A stretch of DNA of 64,000 nt from Acetobacteraceae bacterium ESL0709 (GTDB lineage Bacteria > Pseudomonadota > Alphaproteobacteria > Acetobacterales > Acetobacteraceae): NCBI GenBank assembly GCA_029433415.1, contig JAQTIA010000002.1, positions 385,501 through 449,500 of the forward strand, written 5' to 3'. Shown piece by piece: positions 1 through 9,640 of the stretch. Numbering within the stretch: the stretch's first letter is position 1; each line of letters starts with the position of its first letter. The notes beneath the pieces were generated by a model that searched no databases, was not told the DNA's origin, and was given only the letters and a program-made list of their open reading frames with translations. Both the position numbers and the translations under genes were made by a program.

Positions 1-200
1 TTAAACGCGGCTGTGGCGTCCGCCTGCTGCGTGAGAACGTAGTCATTCATGAGGGCGATCTGAGCCAGCTCAAACGCTTCAAGGACGATGTTAAGGAAGT
101 GGCACGTGGTTATGAGTGTGGTCTGTCTTTCGCCGGTTATAATGATCTCCGTGAAGGCGATGTGGTTGAATGTTACGAAATGGAAGTGATTCCGGCTTGA
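1..200 (+). CDS. infB: Translation initiation factor IF-2, C-terminal end (partial)
   Basis: The reading frame is open from the left edge (first full codon at base 3) to a TGA at 198-200, giving about 65 residues. It contains [18 protein letters not shown] and ends [16 protein letters not shown], the closing beta-barrel of domain IV of IF-2. That domain binds the formyl-methionyl end of initiator tRNA. Most of the gene, including the GTPase domain, lies outside the window. Identity also rests on the classic infB-rbfA-truB-rpsO-pnp order that follows. Confidence 0.93.
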   Translation, partial: KRGCGVRLLRENVVIHEGDLSQLKRFKDDVKEVARGYECGLSFAGYNDLREGDVVECYEMEVIPA

Positions 201-640
201 AGAAACGTTCGAAGTTTGATTTCACTGGCCCCGCAGGACATGATCCTGCGGGGCCCTCCATGCGTCAGAGGCGCGTTAATGAGGAAGTCAGGCGTGTCCT
301 CTCCGGTGTTTTTACACGTACTGAGTTTCGCGATCCTGATCTGCATGATGTGCAGATTACCGTTACGGAAGTACGGACTTCGCCCGATTTCCGTCATGCT
401 ACTGTTTTTGTAACCCGTCTTGGGCGCAGTGACGTAGCGGAATCCTTGCCGGCCTTGAAGCGTGTTGCTCCTTTTTTGCGCACGTCACTGTCCAAGGTGC
501 TGAGGTTGCGTATTGTGCCGGAGCTCCATTTCCAGCCTGATACGTCGCTTGATCATGCCATGGAGATTGAGACTCTTATACGTTCCCCGGAGGTGCAGCG
601 TGATCTTGTAGGGAGTGATGAGCCGGGGGCAGAAGGTTAA
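197..640 (+). CDS. rbfA: Ribosome-binding factor A
   Basis: RbfA is a KH-like protein that binds the 5' helix of 16S rRNA during cold-sensitive 30S maturation. The core runs from [22 protein letters not shown] through [18 protein letters not shown] to [20 protein letters not shown], the family pattern. The frame extends back to an ATG at 170 inside infB. I prefer the TTG at 197, which overlaps the infB stop as TTGA (typical of translational coupling) and gives 147 residues. Acetobacteraceae homologs usually carry an N-terminal extension of about 20 residues before the conserved RQRRV-like segment. ATG 260 is the alternative, but it lies 5 bases after a perfect 12-bp hairpin. It is followed 9 bases later by truB. 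Confidence 0.9.
   Translation: MKKRSKFDFTGPAGHDPAGPSMRQRRVNEEVRRVLSGVFTRTEFRDPDLHDVQITVTEVRTSPDFRHATVFVTRLGRSDVAESLPALKRVAPFLRTSLSKVLRLRIVPELHFQPDTSLDHAMEIETLIRSPEVQRDLVGSDEPGAEG
227..255 (+). other. Perfect 12-bp inverted repeat within the start of rbfA
   Basis: GGCCCCGCAGGA (227-238) pairs perfectly with TCCTGCGGGGCC (244-255) around a 5-base loop. There is no T-run after it, so it is not a standard terminator. It lies between the infB stop and the internal ATG at 260, and encodes [10 protein letters not shown] in the rbfA frame. It could modulate rbfA translation or mRNA processing; that role is inference. Confidence 0.6.
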
Positions 641-648
641 GTGGTTTT

Positions 649-1635
649 ATGGCACGCAAATATGGACGTGAGATTAACGGCTGGCTGATTCTTGATAAGC
701 CGCTGGGTCCGACATCTACGGACATGGTCAATAAGCTGCTTCGTCTCTTTGATGCGCGCAAGGCAGGGCATGGTGGTACGCTGGATCCTTTGGCTACAGG
801 TGTCCTGCCCGTTGCCTTTGGTCGTGCGACGGCGACGATCCCATATATTATGGATGCCACAAAGCGTTACTGCTTTACGTTGAAGTTTGGAGAAAGCCGT
901 ACGACTGATGATGGAGAGGGAGAGCCGCTGGCTTTTTCAGACTATCGTCCGTCTGACGAAGAAATCAGGGTGTCGCTGCCTCAATTTTGCGGGAATGTTA
1001 TGCAGGTGCCCCCGATTTATTCTGCCCTGCGCGTGGGGGGAAAGCGCGCCTATGATCTGGCGCGTGCAGGCAGGTCTCCCGAAATGCCGCCCCGTCAGGT
1101 GCGAATCGATTCGGTCGAGCTGATTGAGCGTCCAGACCAGGATCATGCCGTTTTCGAGGTCCAGTCGGGAAAAGGCGTCTATATGCGGTCTTTGGCACGT
1201 GATATTGCGCTGGCCTGTGGGACGGTCGGGCATATTACAGTGTTACGCAGGTTGCAATGCGGTCCCTTTGATCTGTCTCATGCGTATAAACTTGATGAGA
1301 TAGTACTAGACAAACGCGCTGAAACTAGAGACAAGTCGGAGACTCTTCCTGTTCCTTTGCTGGAAGTGGCAACCGCGCTGGCCGACATCCCGGCGCTGGC
1401 TGTAACCAAAGCAGAGGGAAAGGCACTTATTTGCGGTCAAACCGTTGAGGTTTCTTCGTGGAATGGTACTTCATTACGTGGTTTTGATGTTTCAGCAAAG
1501 GCAGAGACATTATGGCGCGTGGTGCTTGAGGGGCACGTACTTGGTCTCTGTCGCTTTGATGAGGGGCGTCTGAGGGCGGTGCGTATGTTGGAAAACCATT
1601 TATTTTTTGGAGAAAATGATGTCGATTACACCTGA
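649..1635 (+). CDS. truB: tRNA pseudouridine(55) synthase TruB
   Basis: TruB isomerises U55 to pseudouridine in the T-loop of tRNAs and also acts as a tRNA chaperone. The 328-residue protein shows [19 protein letters not shown] near the N-terminus and [19 protein letters not shown] at about residues 40-58, which carries the catalytic Asp of the family. The RNA-binding [13 protein letters not shown] segment follows, then a C-terminal PUA-like tail. It starts 9 bases after rbfA. Its 3' end overlaps the first codons of rpsO by 17 bases, so the two are probably cotranscribed and coupled. Length and motif order are normal. Confidence 0.97.
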   Translation: MARKYGREINGWLILDKPLGPTSTDMVNKLLRLFDARKAGHGGTLDPLATGVLPVAFGRATATIPYIMDATKRYCFTLKFGESRTTDDGEGEPLAFSDYRPSDEEIRVSLPQFCGNVMQVPPIYSALRVGGKRAYDLARAGRSPEMPPRQVRIDSVELIERPDQDHAVFEVQSGKGVYMRSLARDIALACGTVGHITVLRRLQCGPFDLSHAYKLDEIVLDKRAETRDKSETLPVPLLEVATALADIPALAVTKAEGKALICGQTVEVSSWNGTSLRGFDVSAKAETLWRVVLEGHVLGLCRFDEGRLRAVRMLENHLFFGENDVDYT

Positions 1636-1888
1636 ACGTCGTACTGCACTGATTGCCGAATATCGTCTGACTGAAGATGATACGGGCTCACCTGAAGTGC
1701 AGGTTGCTCTTTTGACTGAGCGTATTGTCAATCTGACAGAACATCTTAAGACGCACGCGAAAGATTTCCATTCCCGTCGTGGTCTCCTGATGCTCGTCGG
1801 ACGTCGTCGCCGTCTTCTGGACTATCTGAAACGCAAAAACCAGGCCCGTTATCAGACACTGGTTGAACGTCTCGGTCTGCGTCGTTAA
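1619..1888 (+). CDS. rpsO: 30S ribosomal protein S15
   Basis: S15 is a primary 16S rRNA-binding protein of the 30S platform. The 89-residue product beginning [17 protein letters not shown] has exactly the usual family length and contains [16 protein letters not shown] and [19 protein letters not shown]. The frame extends upstream to a TTG at 1607. I chose ATG 1619 because GGAGAA sits 5-10 bases before it and the length matches the family. The start lies inside truB. In many bacteria S15 represses its own mRNA; nothing here proves that. Confidence 0.97.
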   Translation: MSITPERRTALIAEYRLTEDDTGSPEVQVALLTERIVNLTEHLKTHAKDFHSRRGLLMLVGRRRRLLDYLKRKNQARYQTLVERLGLRR

Positions 1889-1899
1889 GCTATATAGAG

Positions 1900-1931
1900 C
1901 CGGGAGATTCTCTGTCAGGAGGCTCTCCCGG
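1900..1931 (+). other. Hairpin between rpsO and pnp
   Basis: CCGGGAGA (1900-1907) pairs with TCTCCCGG (1924-1931). No clear T-tract follows, so it is more likely a processing or attenuation hairpin than a full terminator. In enterobacteria an RNase III hairpin at this position controls pnp. The same role here is only inferred from position. Confidence 0.45.
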
Positions 1932-2107
1932 TTCGTTCCATATGACTATGGAGAAGATAAGGCTGTCATGATCAGTGAGCGTTTCAGGCCACATGGTGTC
2001 GTTACGGAAGTCTGTTGTCCGTTTCTCCCGCCATGCCGTCCGAAACGCTGCTTATGATCCTTATCCTTCTGATGGTCGAACATTTAACGTTTGATTAAGG
2101 TAGAAGC

Positions 2108-4255
2108 ATGTTTGCTTATTTTCGTAAAGAAATTGAATGGGCTGGTCGCCCCCTGATTCTTGAAACCGGCAAGATCGCCCGTCAGGCTGATGGTGCTGTC
2201 ATGGTCACTTATGGTGATACGGTTGTTCTCTGTACGGCTGTTGGTGCGAAGACGGTCAAGGCTGGGCAGGATTTCTTCCCCCTGACTGTGACCTATCAGG
2301 AAAAGGCCTATGCGGCTGGTAAGATTCCTGGCGGTTTTTTCAAACGGGAAGGTCGTCCTTCGGAAGGGGAAATTCTGAATTCCCGCCTGATCGACCGGCC
2401 CATCCGTCCCCTTTTCCCCGAGAACTTCCTCAATGAAGTTCAGGTTGTGGCGACCGTTCTCAGCCATGACATGGAAAATGACCCGGCCATTCCGGCTATG
2501 ATTGGCTGTTCTGCGGCCCTGACGCTGTCGGGGATTCCTTTTTTCGGTCCTATCGCAGGCGCACGCATTGGTCAGATCAACGGTGAGTTTGTCCTGAATC
2601 CAACGATTTCAGAGGTTAAGGAAAGCACGCTGGATCTGGTTGTCGCCGGTACGTCTGAAGGCGTGCTGATGGTTGAATCTGAGGCTCAGGAACTTTCGGA
2701 AGAGCGTATGCTGGAGGCCGTGATTTTTGGTCATGCCTCTTTCCAGCCGGTTATTGATGCGATTATCTCCCTTGCCGAAGTGGCCGCTCGTGCACCCTGG
2801 CCCCTGCCAGAGACAACCAAGGAAGAGGCGACCCTGCGCAAACGTGTCGAGAAAATCGGCAACAAGATTATGGTCGAGGCCTATAAGGAGCGCCAGAAAC
2901 AGGCTCGTGTCGAGAAGCTGAACGAGGCCAGGGAACGTATTGCCCAGCTTCTTGAAGAAGAAGGTCTGGATGCGGAAATGGCCAAGCCCATGATCAAGGA
3001 TCTTGAGGCACAGGTCGTCCGTGGTTCTATCCTCAAGACGGGTATCCGTATTGATGGGCGTGATCTGACGACTGTACGTCCGATCGTGGCAGAAGTCGGA
3101 CTTTTGCCGCGTGCCCATGGTTCCGCACTCTTTACCCGTGGCGAGACGCAGGCTCTTGTAGTTGCGACATTGGGAACAGGGCAGGACGAACAGGTAATTG
3201 ACGCGCTGGAAGGCGAGTACCGTTCACGTTTCATGCTGCATTATAATTTCCCTCCCTATTCGGTGGGCGAATGTGGCCGCATGGGGTCTCCGGGACGTCG
3301 TGAAATCGGACATGGCAAGTTGGCCTGGCGTGCGATTAATCCGCTTCTTCCTTCAAAAGAGGCTTTTCCTTACAGTATCCGCGTTGTGTCTGAGATTACG
3401 GAAAGCAATGGCTCTTCCTCCATGGCGACGGTTTGCGGCACGTCCCTGTCGCTGATGGATGCCGGTGTGCCGATGCCGCGTCCTGTGGCTGGTATTGCCA
3501 TGGGTCTGATCAAGGAAGAACGCGGCTATGCCGTTCTGACTGATATTTTGGGTGATGAGGATCACCTTGGAGATATGGACTTCAAGGTTGCTGGTACATC
3601 TGAAGGTGTAACGGCCCTTCAGATGGATATCAAGATTACCTCCATTACGCCTGAAATCATGAAAACAGCGCTTGAGCAGGCTCGGGAAGGGCGCCTCCAT
3701 ATCCTTGGCGAAATGGCAAAGGCGTTGCCAGAAGGGCGTGTCGGCGTGTCCGATAATGCTCCCAAGATCATGACGATTAACATTCCGCAGGACAAGATTC
3801 GTGATGTTATCGGATCTGGTGGAAAAGTGATTCGTGAAATCGTGGAATATTCTGGTGCGAAGATTGATATTGGAGAGGACGGAACTATCACGATTGCGGC
3901 CAGTAATGACGACCAGGCCCAGAAGGCTATCAGCCGTATTGATGGGATTGTGGCGGAACCTGAGATTGGCCGTATCTATAATGGCAAAGTCGTCAAAACG
4001 GCAGATTTCGGGGCTTTTGTGAACTTTCTGGGGCCTCGTGACGGGCTGGTCCATATTTCTGAACTGGCACAGGGTCGTGTTGCCCGTACGACGGATGTCG
4101 TCAAGCAGGGTGATGAGGTGAAGGTGAAAGTAGTTGGTTTTGACGATCGTGGGAAAGTAAAATTATCCATGAGGGTGGTTGATCAGGAGACTGGTGCCGA
4201 TATAACAGAGACAGTTGGTGAAAAAGCTGGCCGTCCCCGTCGCGAGGCGGAATAG
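2108..4255 (+). CDS. pnp: Polyribonucleotide nucleotidyltransferase (PNPase)
   Basis: PNPase degrades RNA 3'-5' phosphorolytically, releasing nucleoside diphosphates, as part of the RNA degradosome. The 715-residue protein has two RNase PH-like cores: [13 protein letters not shown] near residue 35, and [20 protein letters not shown] near residue 340. An all-alpha linker lies between them. A KH domain ([17 protein letters not shown], about residues 562-578) and a C-terminal S1 domain ([18 protein letters not shown]) follow. Length and domain order are standard. It lies 219 bases after rpsO, a gap containing the hairpin above. Confidence 0.98.
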   Translation: MFAYFRKEIEWAGRPLILETGKIARQADGAVMVTYGDTVVLCTAVGAKTVKAGQDFFPLTVTYQEKAYAAGKIPGGFFKREGRPSEGEILNSRLIDRPIRPLFPENFLNEVQVVATVLSHDMENDPAIPAMIGCSAALTLSGIPFFGPIAGARIGQINGEFVLNPTISEVKESTLDLVVAGTSEGVLMVESEAQELSEERMLEAVIFGHASFQPVIDAIISLAEVAARAPWPLPETTKEEATLRKRVEKIGNKIMVEAYKERQKQARVEKLNEARERIAQLLEEEGLDAEMAKPMIKDLEAQVVRGSILKTGIRIDGRDLTTVRPIVAEVGLLPRAHGSALFTRGETQALVVATLGTGQDEQVIDALEGEYRSRFMLHYNFPPYSVGECGRMGSPGRREIGHGKLAWRAINPLLPSKEAFPYSIRVVSEITESNGSSSMATVCGTSLSLMDAGVPMPRPVAGIAMGLIKEERGYAVLTDILGDEDHLGDMDFKVAGTSEGVTALQMDIKITSITPEIMKTALEQAREGRLHILGEMAKALPEGRVGVSDNAPKIMTINIPQDKIRDVIGSGGKVIREIVEYSGAKIDIGEDGTITIAASNDDQAQKAISRIDGIVAEPEIGRIYNGKVVKTADFGAFVNFLGPRDGLVHISELAQGRVARTTDVVKQGDEVKVKVVGFDDRGKVKLSMRVVDQETGADITETVGEKAGRPRREAE

Positions 4256-4274
4256 CTTTACGCCATATTTAGAG

Positions 4275-4298
4275 AAGGGGGCAGAGTTTTCTGCCCTT
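4275..4298 (+). terminator. Weak hairpin after pnp
   Basis: GGGCAG (4279-4284) pairs with CTGCCC (4291-4296) around AGTTTT, 20 bases after the pnp stop. The T-run is poor, so termination strength is doubtful. Confidence 0.4.
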
Positions 4299-4337
4299 AC
4301 GGGACATGAGACTGAGTAACGGAGAGATCAGGCCTCT

Positions 4338-5765
4338 ATGAAGTCGATTAACACCATCCGTTTTTCCGGCCAGGAGGTTTTGCCCCTGATCGAAGGAGGT
4401 AAAGGTGTCTCCGTTTCGACGGGCGTTTCGGCCGGGCATTGGGCAGCTGCAGGGGGCGTGGGTACGCTCTCGGCGGTTAATGCAGACAGCTACGATGAAC
4501 AGGGACGTGTCATACCACAGATCTATCATGGTCGTACACGTCGCGAGCGGCAGGAAGAGCTTGTTAAATATGCTATTGCCGGCGGCATAGCGCAGGCACG
4601 CATAGCGCGTGATATCTCTGGCGGAAAAGGGCGTATACACGCCAATTTCCTGTGGGAAATGGGTGCGGCGGAAGAAGTTATCGCTGGGATCCTTGAAGGG
4701 GCTCCGGGTCTTATCCATGGCTTGACCTGCGGAGCGGGTATGCCGTATCGCTTGGGTGAGATTGCGGCACGTTTTGGCGTTTATTATTACCCGATTGTCT
4801 CCTCAGGGCGGGCATTTAACGCTTTATGGAAACGCTCTTTCTTTCGTACGTCAGATCTTCTGGGTGGTGTTGTTTATGAAGATCCCTGGCGTGCAGGGGG
4901 ACATAATGGCCTCTCTAATACAGAGAACCCTCTGAAGCCGGAAGATCCTTTGCCGCGTGTGCTTGAGCTGAGGCGCGTCATGAGCAGTTTCGGTCTCAAT
5001 GAGACGCCGATTATCATGGCTGGTGGGGTTTGGTGGCTCAGTGAGTGGGAAGACTGGATTGATAATCCCGAGCTGGGGCCAATCGCCTTTCAATTTGGCA
5101 CGCGGCCTCTTTTGACGCAGGAAAGCCCTATTCCCGATGCTTGGAAGCGCCGTCTCCTGACCCTGGAGCACGGGGATGTCTATCTTAATCGTTTTTCCCC
5201 GACCGGATTTTATTCATCAGCCGTGAATAACGGGTTTCTTCAGGAACTGCGCCAGCGGTCAGAGCGGCAGGTAGCTTACAGAACCGAAAGTGAAGGACCT
5301 TACGATCAGCCTTTGGCGCTTGGTGCCAGAGGACGCGAGGTCTTCCTGACGGTTGAGGATCATCAGCGGGTCGGACAGTGGATAAACGCTGGCTTTAGCG
5401 AAGCTCTTCGTACTCCTGATGAAACGCTGGTTTTTGTTGAACCGGAAAGAGCACGTATGATCGTGACGGATCAGGCAAATTGCATGGGCTGTCTTTCACA
5501 GTGCAATTTTTCCAACTGGTGTCAAAGACCGCCAAAGTTTACGACTGGGCAACGGGCTGATCCCCGTTCTTTCTGTATTCAAAAGACGTTGCAGACCATT
5601 TCTCATTTTGACAAGCTTTCTCCCCAGGAAGCAGACGAGATGATGGATCACAACCTCATGTTTGGCGGGACAAATGCCTGGCGTTTTGCGACGGACCCAT
5701 TTTATGCCAATGGTCATATTCCCACGGTTCAGGGGCTGATAGACCGGATTATGTCCGGCTCCTGA
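4338..5765 (+). CDS. Nitronate monooxygenase-family flavin oxidoreductase
   Basis: This is probably an FMN-dependent TIM-barrel enzyme of the 2-nitropropane dioxygenase/nitronate monooxygenase superfamily; the real substrate is unknown. Supporting segments are GVSAGHWAAAGGVGTLSAVNA near residue 30, GAPGLIHGLTCGAGMPYRLG, ETPIIMAGGVWWLSEWEDW and GPIAFQFGTRPLL, which match the barrel and phosphate-binding loops. At 475 residues it is longer than classic enzymes (~330-350). The extra C-terminal part carries a cysteine cluster, CMGCLSQCNFSNWC, at about residues 384-397 that could bind metal or an Fe-S cluster. It stands alone between pnp and a convergent gene and ends at a good terminator. Confidence 0.82.
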   Translation: MKSINTIRFSGQEVLPLIEGGKGVSVSTGVSAGHWAAAGGVGTLSAVNADSYDEQGRVIPQIYHGRTRRERQEELVKYAIAGGIAQARIARDISGGKGRIHANFLWEMGAAEEVIAGILEGAPGLIHGLTCGAGMPYRLGEIAARFGVYYYPIVSSGRAFNALWKRSFFRTSDLLGGVVYEDPWRAGGHNGLSNTENPLKPEDPLPRVLELRRVMSSFGLNETPIIMAGGVWWLSEWEDWIDNPELGPIAFQFGTRPLLTQESPIPDAWKRRLLTLEHGDVYLNRFSPTGFYSSAVNNGFLQELRQRSERQVAYRTESEGPYDQPLALGARGREVFLTVEDHQRVGQWINAGFSEALRTPDETLVFVEPERARMIVTDQANCMGCLSQCNFSNWCQRPPKFTTGQRADPRSFCIQKTLQTISHFDKLSPQEADEMMDHNLMFGGTNAWRFATDPFYANGHIPTVQGLIDRIMSGS

Positions 5766-5777
5766 AAAAGCTTTACG

Positions 5778-5806
5778 AAAAAGAGGGCTTTGACCCTCTT
5801 TTTTTC
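5778..5806 (+). terminator. Rho-independent terminator after the flavin oxidoreductase
   Basis: AAAAAGAGGG (5778-5787) pairs with CCCTCTTTTT (5794-5803), followed by a T-rich tract. The A/T symmetry would let it serve the convergent gene at 5833 too. Confidence 0.85.
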
Positions 5807-5832
5807 TTATGGGTCGTTCTGTCTGGCTTGGT

Positions 5833-6252
5833 TTAAAGCAGGCCCAGTTCTGTCAGGCGCTTTTTTATTACCGGTGGCAGAAGGTTTATGCCGTTTTCGT
5901 CCTCTATGCCGCCAAGATCGGGTGGTGCATCTTCCGGTTTAAAATAGCGCCAGCCCTGAAAAGGTCTCATAGGGCGTGGCTGAACGGGAATCACTTTATC
6001 TGAAACCAGTATTAATGTTCCTGTATGACCATCGTCACGCGCGTAAGGTTCAAAGCCCTTGATAGGCTGGCGGCAAAGAATAAATCCCTCCATGACGCGA
6101 TAAAGAGACCCTCCGGCAAGAATTTCCTCTGCCCGTTTGGGCATGGTCCTTGTGCGCACAAAACCATACTCTTTATGACGCTGAAGCATGACCCATTTCT
6201 GCAATTCTTCTACAGTTGAGCAGCCAACAGCCAATTTGATCATGTGCAGCAC
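5833..6252 (-). CDS. DUF1489 family protein
   Basis: This 139-residue protein begins MLHMIKLAVGCSTVEELQ and carries RHKEYGFVRTRTMPKRAEEIL and GGSLYRVMEGFILCRQPI. These match the small alphaproteobacterial DUF1489 family of unknown function, which is usually about 140 residues. No signal peptide or membrane segment is visible. It sits between two terminator-bounded units and reads toward the flavin oxidoreductase. ATG 6252 is used; a second in-frame ATG three codons later is possible. Confidence 0.85.
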   Translation of the reverse strand: MLHMIKLAVGCSTVEELQKWVMLQRHKEYGFVRTRTMPKRAEEILAGGSLYRVMEGFILCRQPIKGFEPYARDDGHTGTLILVSDKVIPVQPRPMRPFQGWRYFKPEDAPPDLGGIEDENGINLLPPVIKKRLTELGLL

Positions 6253-6348
6253 GTTGTGATCCCGTCCTTCTCTTTGGCGTGATTACCTGTATTTATATAA
6301 TGACATTACTAGACTCATAAAAGTGTCTCTTCGGCAAAGGACGTTCTC

Positions 6349-7509
6349 TTACAGAACCAGGCGGGCGAGGATAAGCTCCAGTCTTAACCGGCCTTCGAGT
6401 GTTGTGCAAAGATGATCTTCCTCCAGAAGGAGGTACTGTTCATCCAGACAGGCCTGTAGGATTTCCTGATCCATATAATCTGCAAGAGGTCGTCCTATTT
6501 TTTGTGCAAAACGCGTCAGGGAAATGCCTTCTTTCAGACGCAGGCCCATGAGGAGCATTTCACGGGTTTGTTCCTGCCGCGAAAGGAGCGTTTCTTCCTT
6601 CGTGCCAACGCCTTTTGTTTCGACAAGCTTTGCCCATGGTTCTGGTGCGCGGTGGCGTCTTGTAGCGTAATGCTGGCCTTTCAGGGTCAGACGGCTATGG
6701 GCCCCAGGGCCTATGCCCAGATAATTCTCATAATGCCAGTAAGCGAGATTATGACGGCTTTCACATCCTGGACGGGCGTAATTCGATACTTCGTAGGAAT
6801 AAAGACCAAAAGAAGCCGCTTCTTCTTCGGTCAGATGATAAAGCTCGGCTGCAAGATCATCGGAAGGTAGTGTGATTTTCCCCTGCCTGTGGAGGGCTTC
6901 GAAAGCTGTCCCCGGTTCAATGGTCAGCTGGTAGAGCGAGAGATGGTCTGCCGCCAGAGTCAGCGCTTCCCGGAGTTCATTTTGCCAGTCGCGTATGCTT
7001 TGATCAGGTCGGGCATAGATGAGATCGAAAGAAAGGCGCGGGAAAAGTTCCCGGGCAAGTTCCAGAGCCTCCCTGGCTTGTGTAACGGAGTGTTGCCGCC
7101 CTAATGCCCTGAGTGCTTCTTCGCGCAGGCTTTGCACACCCAGGGAGATACGGTTAATGCCCGCTTGACGGAACTCCCTGAATTTATGGCGTTCGACACT
7201 GGTGGGGTTGGCCTCCAGAGTGATTTCTGGTGTGTCTTTTAGTGCAAAGAGCTGACAGGCTTGCTCAATCAGGGTGGCAACGGTTGGTGGCAGCATGAGG
7301 GAAGGTGTACCGCCGCCGAAGAAAATTGACGTTAAAATCCGTTTGCCATCTGCATTAAGGCGTTCAGCTTCGTGCTGCAATTCCTGCGTGAGGGCGCTGG
7401 CAAAACGCTCCTGATCAATTTCCTCCCTGACATGGGAGTTAAAATCGCAATAGGGGCATTTTGCCAGACAGAACGGCCAGTGAATATAGAGCGCGAGAGA
7501 AGAGGGCAC
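6349..7509 (-). CDS. hemW: Radical SAM heme chaperone HemW
   Basis: HemW is the coproporphyrinogen III oxidase-like protein that delivers heme to membrane cytochromes rather than oxidising the porphyrin. The 386-residue product has the radical-SAM cluster motif CLAKCPYC at about residues 14-21. FFGGGTPSLM (SAM-contact loop), ISLGVQSLREEALRALGR and a C-terminal HemN_C-type winged region (MLLMGLRLKEGISLTRF) follow. It starts with GTG at 7509, 6 bases after the kup stop, so the two are probably one transcript. In many Alphaproteobacteria hemW follows rdgB instead, so this arrangement is local. Confidence 0.92.
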   Translation of the reverse strand: MPSSLALYIHWPFCLAKCPYCDFNSHVREEIDQERFASALTQELQHEAERLNADGKRILTSIFFGGGTPSLMLPPTVATLIEQACQLFALKDTPEITLEANPTSVERHKFREFRQAGINRISLGVQSLREEALRALGRQHSVTQAREALELARELFPRLSFDLIYARPDQSIRDWQNELREALTLAADHLSLYQLTIEPGTAFEALHRQGKITLPSDDLAAELYHLTEEEAASFGLYSYEVSNYARPGCESRHNLAYWHYENYLGIGPGAHSRLTLKGQHYATRRHRAPEPWAKLVETKGVGTKEETLLSRQEQTREMLLMGLRLKEGISLTRFAQKIGRPLADYMDQEILQACLDEQYLLLEEDHLCTTLEGRLRLELILARLVL

Positions 7510-7515
7510 GTCGCG

Positions 7516-9498
7516 CTATATGGCTATACGCACGCCGAATTCCATCACGCGCTCAGGCGGAATACGGAAGAACTCTGTCGCCGGTGTCGCATTATTGAGG
7601 AGATAGAGGAAGATCCACATACGCCATAGCGACATTTTGGGAACCTGTGAGCGGAAGACGAGGTCATGCGAGGCGAAATAGGACGCCTGAATGGGGTCGA
7701 ATTCCAGTCCGTGTTCTGATGAAAGCTGCGCCAGTGCCAGCGGAACGTTCGGCATTTCCATAAAGCCGTAATGGATGATTACCCTGTAAATATTGGGAGC
7801 GAGTTCCTTGACGCTCAGTCTCTGATCCTCGCCAACTTCAGGCTGGTCCATCGTATCTACAGTGACGAAAATGATATGCTCATGCAGCACGCGGTTGAGA
7901 CGCAGGTTGTGCAGAAGAGAGTTCGGCACTGTCTCTGGGTCGGCCGTCAGGAACACAGCCCATCCCGGAACGCGGATGGTGCGTGACTGGGTCACGCGGG
8001 TCAGGAAGGACGCCATAGGGACAGCATCGGTCTGGTAACGTGCCCTGAGCAGGGAGCGTCCGCGCTTCCATGTGGTCATCAGCAATGTGCAGATAAAGGC
8101 AATGGTCAGGGGTACCCATCCACCTTCGGGGATTTTCAGAACGTTGGCTGAGAAGAAGGTACCGTCCATCAGGAAGAAGAAGCCGAACACACAAGTCACA
8201 AGCCAAGGCGCCCAGTTGAAGATGCGCCGGAACACGACCATGGAGAGTACGCTTGTGCAGAGGAAGGTTCCTGTCACGGCAATGCCATAAGCGGCTGCCA
8301 GTGCGGCAGAAGAGCGGAAAGCGATTACCAGCAGCAATGCGCCAAAGGCAAGAATCCAGTTTAGTGAGGGGATGTAAATCTGCGCTTCTTCATAGGGATT
8401 GGTGTGTATAATACGCGAACGCGGGAAATAGCCCAGCTGGATAAGCTGGCGGAAGAGCGAGAAACTTCCCGAAATACCCGCTTGACTGGCAATGACCGTG
8501 GCCATGGTTGCCAGAATCAGAAGGGGAATCTGCACCCAGTGTGGGCCAAGATGGAAGAAGGGGTTAGCCAGGGTGCGGGGGTCATGAATCAGCAGTGCTG
8601 CCTGACCGAAATAGTTCAGGGACAAAGCGGGCAGTACGAAAAATAGCCACGCATAGCGGATGGGAGAGCGTCCAAAATGTCCCATATCGGCATAAAGGGC
8701 TTCCGCACCGGTCACGGACAGCACGACCGAGCCAAGAGAGAGGAAGGAAATAGCCCCATGTGTGACGATAAACTGCAGCGCCAGAGTGGGAGAAAGAGCC
8801 AGAAGGATTTTGGGGTAGAGCAGAATTCCCTTCACGCCCAATACAGCGAGCACACAAAACCATATGAGCATGATCGGACCAAAGGCACGGCCGATCCGTC
8901 CCGTGCCCAGCGCCTGCGCGGCAAAAAGTGCTATCAGTACGGCCATGGCGACGGGTATGACAAATTCTTCCGCTTGTGGCACGGCGATTTCGATACCTTC
9001 AACGGCTGACAGAACCGAAATGGCTGGCGTAATAATACTGTCTCCAAAGAAAAGACAGGTGCCTGCAATGCCGATAAAGCCGATGAGCCAGCGCATGCGG
9101 TGGGATTTGCAGACACGCTGGGCCAGAGACATCAGCGCGATGATTCCACCTTCGCCATTATGGTCAGCACGCATGACCAGAAGAACATACTTTATGGTAA
9201 CAACCAGCATCAGGGCCCAGAAGGTCAGGCTGGTCAGTCCCATAATTTCCCAGTTCTGGGCGGGGTGGGCGACAGAGCCGACATTATGGACAGATGTTTG
9301 GAGGGCATAGAGCGGGCTTGTCCCGATATCGCCATAGACCACTCCCAGAACGGCAAGCAGGGCACCGATCCCCTTGGGCTTTCCTTCATGTTGCGAGGGG
9401 CTTTGTACCGGATGAGTCGTTGGCCGGCCAATAGAGCTGGGATAACTGGCGTCGACCGAGCTGGAATCAGGGGCCAGACTGTCTTCTTGTGCACTCAT
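7516..9498 (-). CDS. kup: Kup-type potassium:proton symporter
   Basis: This constitutive low-affinity potassium uptake protein of the inner membrane has 660 residues. Diagnostic segments are GVVYGDIGTSPLYALQTS (about residues 53-70), DHNGEGGIIALMSLA and FFGDSIITPAISVLSAVEG, then about 12 hydrophobic helices. A cytosolic C-terminal domain of about 200 residues (VPGWAVFLTADPETVPNSLLHNL) closes it. The first 45 residues are hydrophilic and Ser/Pro-rich, longer than in E. coli Kup. hemW follows 6 bases downstream. Confidence 0.97.
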   Translation of the reverse strand: MSAQEDSLAPDSSSVDASYPSSIGRPTTHPVQSPSQHEGKPKGIGALLAVLGVVYGDIGTSPLYALQTSVHNVGSVAHPAQNWEIMGLTSLTFWALMLVVTIKYVLLVMRADHNGEGGIIALMSLAQRVCKSHRMRWLIGFIGIAGTCLFFGDSIITPAISVLSAVEGIEIAVPQAEEFVIPVAMAVLIALFAAQALGTGRIGRAFGPIMLIWFCVLAVLGVKGILLYPKILLALSPTLALQFIVTHGAISFLSLGSVVLSVTGAEALYADMGHFGRSPIRYAWLFFVLPALSLNYFGQAALLIHDPRTLANPFFHLGPHWVQIPLLILATMATVIASQAGISGSFSLFRQLIQLGYFPRSRIIHTNPYEEAQIYIPSLNWILAFGALLLVIAFRSSAALAAAYGIAVTGTFLCTSVLSMVVFRRIFNWAPWLVTCVFGFFFLMDGTFFSANVLKIPEGGWVPLTIAFICTLLMTTWKRGRSLLRARYQTDAVPMASFLTRVTQSRTIRVPGWAVFLTADPETVPNSLLHNLRLNRVLHEHIIFVTVDTMDQPEVGEDQRLSVKELAPNIYRVIIHYGFMEMPNVPLALAQLSSEHGLEFDPIQASYFASHDLVFRSQVPKMSLWRMWIFLYLLNNATPATEFFRIPPERVMEFGVRIAI

Positions 9499-9640
9499 GA
9501 GGGAAAAATCCTGAATCCTCTTGCAGGGTATGGAAGCGTCTTTGTAATAGCCGCTCCCTTAAGAGAAAAGAGGCTTCTGACGCAAATGTCCCTATGACAT
9601 GGCAGAAGAGAGGTCCAAAAAGCAAGCTTCTTCTCTGTGA

